Positions 1 through 11,979 of a stretch of 40,426 nucleotides of DNA are shown here, piece by piece. The position numbers and the translations under genes were made by a program. Origin of the DNA: Actinomortierella ambigua (taxonomy: Eukaryota > Mortierellomycota > Mortierellomycetes > Mortierellales > Mortierellaceae); the NCBI GenBank assembly GCA_016098155.1, contig JAAAJB010000327.1, positions 1 through 40,426 of the forward strand, given 5' to 3'. The number at the start of each line of letters is the position of its first letter. Positions within the stretch are counted from its first letter, which is position 1. The notes below the pieces were generated by a model, which ran no database searches, had not been told where the DNA came from, and saw only the letters and a program-made list of their open reading frames with translations.

Positions 1-47
<47 letters not shown>

Positions 48-62
48 ATCACACACACACAC
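1..62. repeat. (TC)n then (AC)n microsatellite at the left edge
   Basis: The first ~44 bases are almost pure TC dinucleotides, followed by a short AC run. It forms part of a pyrimidine-rich leader upstream of the glucosylceramide synthase gene. The right edge of the window ends in the complementary GA repeat. Confidence 0.95.
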
Positions 63-198
63 CTCGGATGCACCGACCACAGCACACCTAAACACCCCCT
101 CTCACATACACACAGTCTCTCCCGGCCTCCTTTTTATACCCTCTCCTCTCCCCTCTATCATTCATTCTCCCTTCTCATTGTTGCATTTGGCCTCCCGG

Positions 199-209
199 TA
201 TATAAAAAA
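199..209 (+). promoter_or_regulatory. Candidate TATA element of the glucosylceramide synthase gene
   Basis: A TATATAAAA-type run lies about 230 bp upstream of the ATG at 432, inside a strongly pyrimidine-rich region. Between it and the ATG are CAG/CAC-rich triplets. Position and composition fit a core promoter with a ~200-nt leader, but no transcription start is visible. Confidence 0.4.
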
Positions 210-431
210 AGTCTCCTCCTCCACACACTCTCCTTGCTCTCCCTCGCACACTCTCTCGTTCTCCTTGTCTAAGAAGCAGCACCAGCAACAGCACCACCAC
301 CAGCAACAGCAACCGCGCCAGCAGCACTGCCAGCACCATTTGCCAGCAGTAGCACCACCACCAACCACCAACCACCAACCACCACCGTCATCGCATTCAC
401 ATACACACGCGCATTCGCCCTCGTACACAAA

Positions 432-3400
432 ATGACGCGCTTCTCGATCCTGGCCAGCATCGAGGAGGACCACACTTCCATGGCCTCATCCTGGGCACAA
501 TACTCCAACCTGCAGCGCTTCTTCATATGTCTATCGCTCTTCTTGTATATCTTCTGCTTCACTGCCGCCGTCTCTGCTATTGCGATCAGGTAACATTACT
601 TTTTCGATTCTCATTCTCTACGCTTCCTAACCACCACCAGCAACTCAGTTTGCAGCAACAACAGCGTAATCGACTGTTTGTTCATTGTTGCAATGCACAG
701 TCCTAAACGCGAGTGCGACACATGCAGGCAGCAACCCCGCGGCCCCAACAACTCTCCCCTCCTCTGACTCTTTCCCTTTTTTGCGACAAGGACACAAATC
801 AGTCTGCGCGTGTGGTCTGTCGGTGTTCGTTTTTTCCCTTTCACAAAAGCACTCTGCGCAATAGCGCGCACACTCCTCCTCACCTCCCCCTTCCTTCCCA
901 CAGGAGGAAGAGGGAGCGCGAGAGAGAGAGAGAGCGCGCGAGAGAGAGGGGGGGCATCACCCACATTTGCTACAGGGTGAGGTGGGATAGATTCATCCAT
1001 TTTCTATTTCACGCTGCATATACTCATAATCAGACTGTCGAATTGCTCTCTACCTCGACTACTCTGCTCTTTTGGCTGAGCACTCTTGTTTGAACGAAAA
1101 GGCAAGGGGCGAGTTGGGGTGCAGGATGTAGTTGCACTGTGGCGCTCTGGGTCCCTGTTTGCTTTTCACTCTCTTTCTTGCAATTCCCAAGAGAAATGGG
1201 AACCAGTCTTTCTTTTGCACGATTTGGACCAACAGTGGCCAATTGATAATTGGCTATTTGTCCTTGCTAGCGCAGACACCTTTCTCCCCCCTCGCGACCA
1301 CCCTTTTTTTCCCTTGTGTTGTGTACCCTTTCTCTTGGCTAGCTGTCCACATGAACGAATGGACACAAACAGTTGGGAGCATGAGTCGTTGGGGCGGGTG
1401 GAGAAGGGGGGGGGAAAGGAGCCAAAGGAGCCATTAGCGTAGAGCTTGGGTATCTTCCAAACATGTACAATCACAACACTACGACTTGTGCGTTTTTGGT
1501 GATCAATGTTGTTGACGCGATTGGTGACGAGGAGAGCGGCCCAATCCTTTCCTACTGAAAAGGAACGCGCTTGTGTTGGCAAAGTGCGGTGCACGCAAAT
1601 CTACCCCTCCCCTCGTTCTCTTTCCGCCCCTGTTATTGTGTACCCTGTTTTTTTTTTGTTGGCATGTTCCCCCTCCCCCAGGCCTTGATTTTCAGCGAGA
1701 GAGGAACACCATCCATGTGGGCCACGAAGAACAGGGTGTCATGTTACCTCCCCCTCCATTGTTGTGTTGCAGCTTGATGTCAATCAGCGGGTGCACAATG
1801 CGAGCCTTTTGAACGGACCACCCAAAAAAAACAGGCAATCGAGTCACAGAAAGCTTCAGTCTTTGCTGAAGAACTGTACGATTGTTCTCAGGGGTAAAAG
1901 GAAAGGGGGGGGGGGGTGAAAAAAAGAAACACCCTTGGAGGGGGGGAAGGGAGAAAGGAGGAGGATGGTGGTCACCATGACAAACTGTGGCCAAGATTGA
2001 AGGGTTGTGTTGTGAGAATAGTCGGTCGTCCAAGGTGGGGATCACTTGTTGATCCGCCTACGTTTCAATTGCGCGATATCAGGCCACCTTTGTTATTGCC
2101 GTTGTTTCCACTCGCGCTGCCTTCTTTCTTCTCCTCTCCTCTCTGATGACCTTGAAAAAAGAGTGAATACCTGAGTACACATCGCACCTTTTTTCGCCCC
2201 TTTTTGTGTTCCAAGAATATACATTTTGGCTGGGTCGGCGTGGTGTAGACTACTCGCTCATGATCACGGCTTGCACCACACTGTATACAATTGGCAAGGG
2301 CAAACCCGCCAACTCCGACATGCATCATCTGAACCTCTTTGTGTAATCAGCAACACGAGTTGAACCTTCCCCACCCTTCTCTGCTACAGCCCAGGGACGC
2401 CTTGTCTCATCTTGCATATTCCCTCCCTCCCCCACATGCGCCTATATAATAATATTTTATTTATATTCATATTATTTGTTTTGCCCACCCCTGTACTCTG
2501 CTACATTCCAAATGTAGTCGATCGCGGTATGCCCGACGCGAGCGTTCAAAATCGTCACGACTACAAAAAGATCAAGTGCCGGGCGTAACTATCATCCGCC
2601 CGTTGCGTGGTCTCGACTGCAATCTTTACGAAAATCTCGCCTCGAGCTTCCGCCAGGACTATCCCAAGTTTGAAATCGTCTTCTCTGTTGCCTGTGCCGA
2701 TGACCCTGCCCTGGGGGTCGTGCGTGACCTGATGAAGAAGTATCCAAAGGTCGATGCACGTATCATCATTGGTAAGTTCTGATAGGTCAGCAACATACTT
2801 GCCCAAGGAAGCTCGAGAACGTCCAGGGCGGACGGAACGTGGAGAAATATACTCTATTTTTCCCTCCGCCTCCTTTCCCCCCCCCCTCTTTCCCCACCTT
2901 CCATTCCCGCCAAAAAAAAAAAAAAAAAAAAAAAGCTTTGGAAGGGGATGGCCCCAATCCCCATAGACACGTGTGGCCATGATCTAATTCTCATACGCCC
3001 TCTTCCTCTTCGTTGTCACACCTACATCCCAACGTGTTATCAGGCGAAAAAATCGTTGGTATCAACCCCAAGATCAATAACATGGTTCAGTCCTACGAGA
3101 CTGCAAAGTACGACACCCTCTGGGTCCTTGACTCGAACGTCTATGTCGACCCTGGCTGTATGGGCCGCTCGATGGACAAGATGATGCTCCCTGGTGTCGG
3201 CCTGGTCCACCACTTGCCCTTTGGCATCCGCCCTCAGAGCCTTGGTTCCGAACTCGAGCTCATGTTCCTCAACTCTGTGCATGCAAAGATGTACCTCTTC
3301 ATCAACATTACCGGGCTAGCTTCATGTGTGGTCGGCAAGTCCAATCTCTACCGCAAGTCGGACCTGGACAAGGTTGGAGGCCTGGCTGCCTTTGGCAAGT

Positions 3401-4758
3401 ACATGGCTGAGGACAACCTTGTGGCCACCGCCATCTTCAACATGGGCTACAAGCATGAGATGACCAGTGACCTTGCTTACCAGTCACTCGGCTCCATGAC
3501 CCCCACCGACTACTTTTTGCGCCGTTCCCGCTGGACCCGCATCCGCAAGTACACCGTTATGGCTGCCACAGTGATCGAGCCGTTCATTGAGATGATTGGG
3601 TGTGGCCTCGTGGCCTCGTATGGCTTCAACATGTTGTGGCAGACGCACGTTCTCAACTTTTTGGCTTTCCACTTTGTGACATGGTTTCTCGCCGACTTGT
3701 CGCTGTACCAGGCATTGTCGGCAAAGAAGATTGACAACCTGCGCGGATTCTTGATGACCTGGACCTTACGCGAGCTGACAGCGCTGCCATTGTATACCTA
3801 TGCTGTCACGGGCTCGACGGTCGACTGGCGAGATCAAGCATTCATGTTGAGGCGCGATGGAACGGTCCAGGCCGTTCCAGGAAGCAATGTCAAGGCGAAC
3901 AGTGATTTCTGGTCCAAAGTCGGCAACAGCAGCGTGGTACCACGGTCGACGCAGGCGACACTACGCAAGTTCTTCCGACACCCGGCCGTCATTTCGTTGG
4001 TGCGGAGTGTCATGGCCGTCCTTTATTTCTTGGTTGATATCCTCATCAAGTCGCAGCGGAACGGCAATAACGAGGATGGGTTCTTGGAGGGCGGCATCGA
4101 CGATTCACTTGGTGGCGGAGCTAGCGCCTATGAAGATTGCCCAGAGTTCGAGTCATATAAGAAACAAGCCGGTCGCACCTCGCGCAGTGGACGGTCTTCG
4201 ACATCTTCCTCGTCATCCTCAACATCTGCATCGTTGTATGGTCTTCGCAAGCGCGCAGCTAAGAACAACAGCACCAACAGCAACACCAGTGGTGTCGTCG
4301 CCAAACGTAAGAGTGCTAGGCTGGAAGCTCTTCAACTCAAGCGTGAGAAGGAGCAGCTGTTGCAACACAAGGAGGAGAGCGTGGGATCCAATGGGGACGA
4401 CAATTATTCATTGACCTCCATGTCTGGACGATCCAGCGCTGGCGGAAGCAGCACCAGTCGCAGCAGCAGTCGAGTGAGCAGTGCGGCCAGTTCGCCCTTG
4501 TCAGACCGCTTTGAAGGCATTGGCGAGGAGTACTACGACGACGATGAGTACGACGATGTGATGACGGAGGAGGAGCGGGTACGGCTATCACAGCGACGGA
4601 TGGAGACCGAAGCGGAGCATGGACGGCGGTCAACAGATGAAGATGCTCTTTCCAAGGCGATTGAGCCCTACTTGAGTGATTCCATGTCGCGACGTGGTAA
4701 GGTATATCATACCCTACCATCCGAGTTTCGACACTCGCTAGAGATGGGGCGCCCATAG
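432..4758 (+). CDS. GCS1: Ceramide glucosyltransferase (glucosylceramide synthase, GT21)
   Basis: Transfers glucose from UDP-glucose to ceramide, making glucosylceramide in Golgi/ER membranes. Exons 432-589, 2518-2771 and 3044-4758 join in phase to 708 aa. An N-terminal membrane anchor spans residues ~31-51. Family motifs are all present: Asp-Asp-Pro (D1, 114-116), Asp-Ser (D2, D167), His-His-Leu-Pro-Phe (193-197), Glu-Asp (D3, D261) and the R-x-x-R-W signature RRSRW (297-301). Hydrophobic membrane segments follow at ~308-365 and ~456-472. The animal enzyme is about 394 aa; here an extra ~235-residue hydrophilic Ser/Arg/Lys/Glu-rich tail follows the last membrane segment. Intron 1 is unusually long (1928 nt); intron 2 (272 nt) contains a 23-A run. 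The start was chosen because it gives the anchor and joins in phase to the GT domain. Function is highly likely; the role of the tail is unknown. Confidence 0.93.
590..2517 (+). other. Exceptionally long intron 1 of the glucosylceramide synthase gene
   Basis: Starts GTAAC at 590 and ends TAG at 2517; splicing turns an immediate in-frame stop (TAA at 591) into a Ser codon. It is about ten times longer than most introns in this window. It contains a GA/GC-rich simple repeat (919-950), several polypyrimidine and polypurine runs and an AT-rich patch at 2443-2480. I see no convincing internal exon or known RNA in it. Confidence 0.8.
919..950. repeat. (GA)n/(CG) simple repeat
   Basis: Purine dinucleotide tract interrupted by GCGCGC, inside intron 1 of the glucosylceramide synthase gene. 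Confidence 0.9.
2912..2934. repeat. Poly(A) run of 23
   Basis: Uninterrupted A homopolymer inside intron 2 of the glucosylceramide synthase gene, preceded by C-rich sequence. No target-site duplication or coding sequence accompanies it, so a retroposed tail is not supported. Confidence 0.9.
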
Positions 4759-7700
4759 TTACCCCTCCCCGCACTCTTTTTTTTTTTCTGGTAGCAAAGA
4801 TCAAAGCAATGCCGACAATTTACCCCCTCCTCCCCCCTAATACAGTACATAGTGCACAACGGCATTCTGCTTTTCACACAAATGAACACTAGCAGCTTCG
4901 CCCGGCGGTAGCCCGCCGGGCTTCTCTCCATCTTCTCTCTCACTTGCTCTCGCTCTTTCTATGTTGAAAAAAAGGGGAAGGAGAATCAACGTCAAGGAAC
5001 GGAATACTGTTTGAGGATAGCAAGACTTGTCTGAAATCACCGCTAAAGACCATGACGACTTTGCCTCCAAACGGTCTGGAGGTGTCTTTGAGAACATTTT
5101 GAAAGGATCTATTGCGGTATCGTATAATTCCCTACTCAGCACGGGTGCCTTATCACAAAATGACAACAGGCGCATTGCGGATGCGCTTGACTATGATAAT
5201 TTGGGCAGTGAAATCACATGTGCCCGTCTCTTTTATAGGCATGGGGATTTTGAAAGTGAAGTGAGCTATGTGCCCATCATCGAGCACCAAGGCAGCAATG
5301 CCGCAGGAGGATACAACAACGGGAGCATATCCAGTCCTGAGCATATCCATAGCCAGCTTTGATGAGTTTATTGTGTACGACATGCCCTGACCACCTGGGC
5401 AGTGATGTAAAATTGTCGGTTGTCGTTGTTGTTGTCGGAGTTGTCGATATTTTCGATGTCATCAATGCTTGTAAAGGTGGCTCCAGAGGTAGCGATGAAG
5501 TCTATTAAATAAACCGAAAGAGGCTTTAAAAAAAAGACAGGCAAAGAGAGTGCGATTTGGGTAGTACACATTCTTTGTCCTCTTCTTCTTCCTTCCCTTA
5601 CTTCAAGGGGAGAGCGCCGTTGCTCGCCTCCGCACTTTCTTTCACGAGGCTGAGAGGCACACCGTACCGTGGAAAACGTGGCCTTCGCGGCCTACATCTC
5701 CCAAGGCCGATTGCCTCAAGGAACGTAAGCGATCATCATCCGATGGCCCTTAGACAGCACCACGCAGCGCGAGGAAGCCGGTAGACAAGGCAGAACAGAA
5801 TGAGCGAAGTACCATATACATTCAGGAATGCCTGCCGCTTCTTTGGTGGCTACGCTGGGGGGTAAGTGTACAAGTCATATATCATGGATCCCCTTGTATG
5901 CTTACTCGTCTGCGAGCTAATGGCCATTGTCAAACTTCTTTCATCCAGGCCGCGGATACACGACCATTTAGTTGCGACCAGCGAACAGCACATCATTTGT
6001 GCTCCTGATGCATAAGTCACCTACCAATGTTCTTCCAGTAGAGATGGGCGATCTTCGATGTCAGTTTCAAGGCTTGGTCAAGATCTTGCAGATACGAGTA
6101 CGTATGACCCACAATGCGAGAGTTTTCCTTTTGTACACGAGTGCAATGTTTGTAACCATTTATGTATTGTTTCATTCGATGAAAGGCTGCGATGAGAACA
6201 ACCATCATGTTACATAGGGAGCTACAGATGGCCAGGGTTGATGATGGGGACCCCAAGGCTGAATTGCAACGCGAAGCGGCTGTATCATGGATGTATGAGG
6301 TGCCTACTGCAGAGTTTGACTATAGCGTGGTTGTAGCATCTTCTCCTATCGAACCTCTCATTTCCTCATGCGGAAGCGTTGTGGATGATGCTCAAGATGA
6401 TGACGGTGCGTGACAAAGACAAAGGACACACATACCTCACTCATCACCTCTGCAAAAATAAAATGGTTGCTCTTGGAAAAACGATGTTAAAGAAGAATTG
6501 TAGTTCCTGTGTCACGAAGGAGATATATTATAGTGGGATGGTTGACCCGGAAGTCGCGTACACTTGTATGCTGAGTCTATGAGGAGAGAGTAGACTACTC
6601 GTGAACGGTCTAGTTCACGGGAGGGTGAGGTGTTTATTCAAGGGAGAATACATCAGCACTACAGAAAGAAAAATGCCCAAGTATGGGTTACATTCCTCGG
6701 TGCGCGCATATCTGAGGAAAGATTGAAGAAAATGTGAAGGTGATCTAGAAACAAGATTCTAGTTTGATAAACACGTTGTCAGTCTCATGTAGGCAAAGGA
6801 GTTTTGACTTTTGACTTGACCCCCAGACGGGGCTGAAAATCGGGGTCCAAACAGTTTACTCATACTCTCAAATTCCACTTCTCTAACGTAATGCATCCGC
6901 TGTTGCGCAGAGATTCTTCGTAAAATTCCGATAACACAAGCCACCACTGTATAAGTACAAGCGAACACTGACAAAATTTTTTTTCCACCTCGTCTCCCAC
7001 TTCCCTCCTCGCCCTCCTCGCACCATTGATTCTGCTGGTAAGTCTTGAAGTCCTCCCTTCGTCCACGCCTTTATCCTTCTCTCGCCCTCTACCTCTTCGA
7101 GCATCGGAATGATGTTATAATACAACGAATTTCTTCACCTGAAAGACCGTGTAGAACAAACTTCACAGAGCTTTTTAACCCTGACCATTACTCGAAGCAA
7201 CCATCCCCTTTCCATCCTTGCCCAACACCCTTCCTATTTCCTTTCAACGCAACGAAAGTGAACACGATTTCCTAACCTATCTTCATCTTTTATTTTTGTG
7301 GTGACGATATCAGCCTTAGATCAATGACGCGCAGGATCCGATCAAGTACCGGGGGCAGTGTGTGCCTAGTTTGTTCGTCGAGCCATTGACGTGGGTGGGC
7401 ATGGTCAACCTCACAGGAATAGTCATTCGGGGACCGGGGAAAACAAGGAGAAGTGTAGTGTAGCTGGATGGATGTGTTGATGGTGATGCTGGTGGTGGAA
7501 GAGAGGGAGGGGAGTGGGGACTTGAATGAGAAAAAGGAAGAGAGATGCTTAGGGTTCTGAAAAAGGGTATACAGAAGATGTAATCTTACGTCTGGCACCT
7601 CTTATATCAACGGCGCCCCCGTCGAGCTTGCTCTTCCGCGGCGTTCGTAATGTTCACAACCCTTTGACTAGAACTGATGGTACCCTTATCCATCCCTATA

Positions 7701-7949
7701 TCTCTCATCCTTTATATCTTCGATCCCTTTACCCTTCCTCCGCCAATGCCGCATCATCGTCAATGATGCTGTCCATGTTCCTATCCTTCTCATTGCTTTC
7801 TGGTCTGGCCCCTGGTTGGTGGTCTTGTGGGTGTTGGATGTTGGGTGTTAGATGTGCGGGCTGTGGGTCTCGTAAAGATATGAGTTATGTACAATAAAGG
7901 GTCTTCATTTCGAAAAAAAAATGGTGCCATATTATATCATTGCGATTGT
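4759..7949. other. Gene-poor interval with decayed fragments
   Basis: No reading frame here shows a recognisable domain with a proper start and splice structure. Stretches at 5030-5390, 5640-5870 and 6190-6415 have coding-like composition in short pieces broken by stops and frame changes, as expected of old pseudogene or transposon debris. 5265-5390 resembles the C-terminal end of a poly(ADP-ribose) polymerase catalytic domain. Small inverted repeats lie at 6600-6619 (7-bp arms, 6-nt loop) and 6818-6847 (GACCCC...GGGGTC). An AATAAA-like element at 5506-5511 could serve a long 3' end of the upstream gene. Confidence 0.5.
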
Positions 7950-9374
7950 TTATTCGCGCTTGAGTCGAAGGTTCTCGACGACGGACCACACCTCGTCGAC
8001 AATGTTCTTCTGGGCTGCTGCGACATCCTCGGGAAGGATGCTTCCATCGTTGCCACTGCAGGCGCGGACCACAAGGAATCGGCGACCAGTCAGCAATTGT
8101 GCATCGTTGACCTTGTCCCCACATCCATCGACAACAATGCCTCCGGCCTCGCGGGTAATAATGATACCAGCGCAAACATCCCTATCGCGAATGAGGAGAA
8201 AGAAAAGGTTCATTAAACATTGTTCGTCGTTGATGATACGCCAGTATAAGAGAGGGTAGAGCGAAGCTTGAACAAAAAAATGAGGGTAAAAACAAAAAAA
8301 AGGCACCTACCATTCCCAGCAACCAATTTCCCAGTACACGTCAAACTGGCCTTGCGCGACACACATCATGTTCAATGCAGCGCTTCCCAAGCAGCGGATA
8401 CCATGGGCATGTCCGACTTTGCGTGCAGAGGGCTCTGGCAATGGGTCGCGAGCGGACAGGTTACGCATAGACTTGACCTTGGGATCAATGATCTCTGCTT
8501 TGCGGTCTGAGCCATATTCACCAGCGACCAGGGCCATCGACAGCGAAGGGAGCGGCGCTGGTGGGTGAGGGTGCGACAGAGGCAGGCGGCGGCCCTCCGA
8601 TCGAGGATCCTGGTTAATAGTCGAGAGGAAGGCTCCCTTGCCCTTGGCAGCCGTGAAAAGCTGATCAAGGATCGGGTTGTAGATCACGCCAACTACTGGC
8701 TCCTGGTTGATGGTAAGACCGATGGAAATGGCCACGTAAGGAAAGCTATTATCGTGCAACAATTCAAGGGGTTAGAGCCTTCGTCGTGATAGCGCCGCCG
8801 TTCAACCACCCTCCCCACCCCCCTTTTTTAATTCTCAACCAGCATATTGCAAGCAGGGCATTCAGTTCGTCACTTACCCGTGAACAAAGTTGCAGGTGCC
8901 ATCGATAGGGTCGACAATCCATGTGGGCGCGTCTGTCAGAGCTCCATGTTCACCGGCAGCGACACTTTCTTCGCCAATGAACCTGGAGCGAGCAATAGAG
9001 CGAGCAATTTGATTAAAGGCACGAGGTTAAGCGTCACGACAAGCTTCAAATATTTTTTCAGGAACCATGATGATAGAGCATCTATCCTGTCTACACCCTT
9101 TTTTTTTCTGGGCTTCATTACCCGTCGTTTCTGTAACTTACGAGTGACCCTTCATGTGTTCGTCAATCTCGGCGCGAACCATCTTCTCAACCTTCTGGTC
9201 CCACTCGGTAACAAGGTCGGCACTGTTGCCCTTCTTGATCAACAGCGCGCTACGCTCAGGCGTGAAGCGGCTGTTGAAGCCCTCGCGAATAACAGGGCCA
9301 GCCATCTTTGCCAGTCGGATGGCGAACTGGAGATATGTTTCAAGGTCCTGCGCTGTGTAGCTGTGTGTTGCCAT
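7950..9374 (-). CDS. INM1: Inositol-1-monophosphatase family phosphatase
   Basis: Mg2+-dependent, Li+-sensitive phosphatase family that hydrolyses inositol monophosphates to free inositol for phosphoinositide synthesis; cytosolic. Four exons on the minus strand (9374-9142, 8982-8878, 8745-8311, 8181-7950) join in phase to 334 aa. Metal-binding motifs are complete: Gly-Glu-Glu (81-83), the D-P-I-D-G-T motif (102-107) followed by N-F-V-H-G-F across the intron 2 junction, and W-D-x-C-A-G (258-263) across the intron 3 junction. A ~20-residue Pro/Ser-rich insertion follows the N-P-I-L-D-Q segment (near 8560-8590). Length is slightly above the usual ~280-300 aa. It is head-to-head with the M28 peptidase gene, 164 bp apart. 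The start Met at 9374 is the only one that gives the normal short N-terminus. Fungal quinate-pathway QutG proteins belong to the same family, so substrate is less certain than fold. Confidence 0.93.
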
Positions 9375-9538
9375 TCTGCTGCTGATGGTGATGGGTAAGG
9401 TGAAGTGAGGTGAATTGAGATGGTGATTCCACCAAAAAAAAGCCAGCTGTGACTGAATAATATATAAAATGAGCGTCTCCAGGTACCACACACCAAGTCC
9501 AGCAGCTCTTCTTCCCCTCACTTCCCTTTCTTACCCAA
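9375..9538. promoter_or_regulatory. 164-bp divergent promoter region, with TATA-like element at 9461
   Basis: Separates the start codons of the inositol monophosphatase (-) and the M28 peptidase (+). A TATATAAAA element at 9461-9469 lies 70-78 bp upstream of the M28 start in the plus orientation. No comparable element is obvious for the minus-strand gene, whose upstream side carries CA/CT-rich sequence. Short spacing suggests shared control, which is an inference. Confidence 0.55.
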
Positions 9539-11979
9539 ATGGATGAAAAGCTACCAAGGTACTCCCCCTTGCCCACGCATGACAGCGAGGAGCGAGGAGC
9601 GGAGAAAGACCTCACTCACAACCCCAATACTGCTGCCGATACCCGCAAGCGCCATCAGCGTCTGGGCTTCTTGAAGTTGTGCTTCATTCTGTTTGCATTC
9701 TTCATGCTCCTCTCGGCCATCAAGGACAATGACAACAACGACGACGACGGCCAGAAGAGCGAGAAGGGCCACCACCACCGCCACCACCACCATGGCAAGC
9801 ATCGCCTTCCCAAGCACTTGAGAAAGTACCGTGCCAAGTTTGAGGAGCATATGCAGGCTAACGTCGATCAGCTTGTCGAGTCATCCCTGAAAACAGAGTA
9901 AGTGCAGTGCGTTTTGTGCACCAAGATCAAAAGCACTTTGTTCGAGGAGAGGACTTCATGCTTAGAACATTGCCTTGTTTTCTCCACTGCTGCCTCCTCT
10001 AGGATTGTCTGGGACCGTTTGGCTGAGATGACAGACACCTTTGGCGCCCGCCTTGTTGGCACTCCTGCTCTTGAAAAGGTAAGAGAGGGTTTGCATGGCA
10101 CCCCATACGTGTGGGCACTTTGGCCTATCGTGCAAAGTTAATCCAACCGAAGCAGAGGCATTTTTCCCTTCCCATTCTTGCTTTTTTTGGAGTGGAAAGA
10201 GAAAAAAAAATACGACACTGTGGAACTTCATTGCTAATCTGCGCTCCTCGTTGCCCCTCCCCTCCCCCGCCATTTTTTTTTTTTGCCACCGCCCAATAGT
10301 CGATCGACTGGATTCTCGAACAGGTCAAAGCTGACAACCTCTCCGTCACCACCGAGGAAGTCGTGGTCGATTACTGGGAGCGAAACGAAGAGTCTCTCTA
10401 CTTTCTCTCGCCCACGCGCGGACCCGTGCAGTTGCACATGCTCGGTCTTGGTTTCAGTGCACCGACGCCAGCCAATGGTCTCGAAGCCGAGATCATCGTT
10501 GCCACCTCCAAGGAGGAGCTCGATCAGCTCGGCCAACAGGGGCTGGTCAAGGGCAAGATCGTCCTCCTCAACAAGCCCTACGAAGCTTATGAAGTCGACT
10601 ACATCTTCCGTACGCAGGGCCCTACGTGGGCCGCCAGCCATGGTGCTGCTGCCGTGCTGGTCCGCGCCGTCACGGGCTTTTCGCTGCAGACGCCGCACAC
10701 GGGTACCTCGAACCCGGCGGGTATCCCTGCGGCTACTATTTCTATTGAGGATGCCAGCTTGCTTGCTCGTTCCCTCCAGCGTCATCAGGCCAACCCCGAA
10801 AAGTACCCTGACTGGCCTCGTGTCCGGTTGACGATGAATGCCAAGACGGAGTTCAAGAACCGCAAGTCGCGAAATGTCATCATCGAGCTGAAGGGTCGTG
10901 AGATCCCCAACGAGGTGGTCGTGGTCGGTGGTCACATCGACTCTTGGGACGTTGGTGTCGGCGCTGTCGATGGTATAGAGAAAACTAAACAAAGAATTTT
11001 TGTCATCACAAGTGGTGATACAAAGGTAACTGGAGCACTTTATTATGTAAGTTGTACTGACCCTTCCCTCTCTTTCTCTTGAATTGAAGATGGTATTGGA
11101 TGCTTCATTGCCTGGGAGACCCTCCGCCAGCTGAGTCAGCTTCCCCAAGCTCCTCGCCGCACAGTCCGCGCCGTGTTCTGGACCTCAGAGGAGAACGGAT
11201 CGCCCGGCGGTCGCGTCTACGCCGAGAACCATCCCGAGACTAGCGAGAGCCGCCACGTCTTTGCCTTTGAGTCTGACAACGGTGTCTTTGACCCGTATGG
11301 CATCCGGTTCACGCCAGGCCAGAAGAAGCCAGATGCTGAAAAGCCGTTGAACAAGCGTGGCGATTGTCATTCCGATAAAAACAATGATGGTGATGATGAC
11401 GACAATGATCTCTTGATTGGTCAAGAGTTTGACGACTGGTCTGTCGTTCGCGCTCCCACTGGCGGCGCGAAGCACGGCAAGAAGGACAAGAAGAATAAGA
11501 AGCACAAGCACTCGAACCCCCACGACGAGATTGTCGACTTTTCATCCTTTGAATACCTCGTGGCGGCCGGACAGCACTACTTGGGATCTCGCACAGAGTT
11601 TGCCTTCCCTGGCGCGGGTCAATACGTTGAGAAAGATGGCTCGGGTGCCGACATCAACCCACTCTGCCACAAGGGCGTCGCTTGCGCCCATTTCTTGCCC
11701 GCGGACCCGTTCCCTGAGCACTATCCTTCGTCCCCTTACTCGCTCAAGAGAGGTGTCGCCTCCACCACTACTGCCGCCGCCGCCCGTGCTCGCCACAACA
11801 GCAACGATGGACCCTTGACTTCCAACCCTCACCGCCGCCCGATCGGCTCTGGTTACTTTTATTACCATCATACCGACGCCGACACCATGGATGCTTTCAC
11901 TCCACAGCAGGCCCAGCAGTCGGCCGCTGTCATGGCTGTCTGGACCTATATTGCGGCGGAGAGCTTGGTCGAGTTTTGA
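9539..11979 (+). CDS. Membrane-anchored M28-family zinc metallopeptidase (carboxypeptidase Q-like)
   Basis: Di-zinc exopeptidase of the M28 family, closest in layout to carboxypeptidase Q (plasma glutamate carboxypeptidase). Exons 9539-9897, 10003-10078, 10300-10972 and 11090-11979 join in phase to 665 aa. A short cytosolic N-terminus is followed by one membrane helix (~42-61) and a His-rich linker (~78-90), predicting a type II protein facing the secretory/vacuolar lumen. A PA-like insert precedes the peptidase core. Metal and catalytic residues are all visible: H357 in G-G-H-I-D-S-W-D, D369/D370, E403/E404 in S-E-E-N-G, D432 in E-S-D-N-G and H629/H630 in Y-H-H-T-D. The Asp-Asp motif is split by intron 3 and is restored only by splicing. 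Between the Asp ligand and the C-terminal His lies an acidic/Lys-rich low-complexity insertion (11340-11520) that normal family members lack. Substrate unknown. Confidence 0.92.

Noticed and set aside
2130..2175. C/D-box snoRNA in intron 1 of the glucosylceramide synthase gene
   Set aside because: A TGATGA and a CTGA occur, but they are only about 30 nt apart, the C box lacks the purine and no terminal stem is present.
7290..7598. Minus-strand 102-aa frame
   Set aside because: Composition is Ser/Thr/Leu-rich from C/T-rich DNA, with no domain, no splice support and no fit to a neighbour.
10973..11082. M28 reading frame continuing past 10972
   Set aside because: This is intron 3: splicing restores the Asp-Asp metal motif and G-C-F-I-A-W-E, while read-through ends at a stop at 11082 and loses half of the active site.
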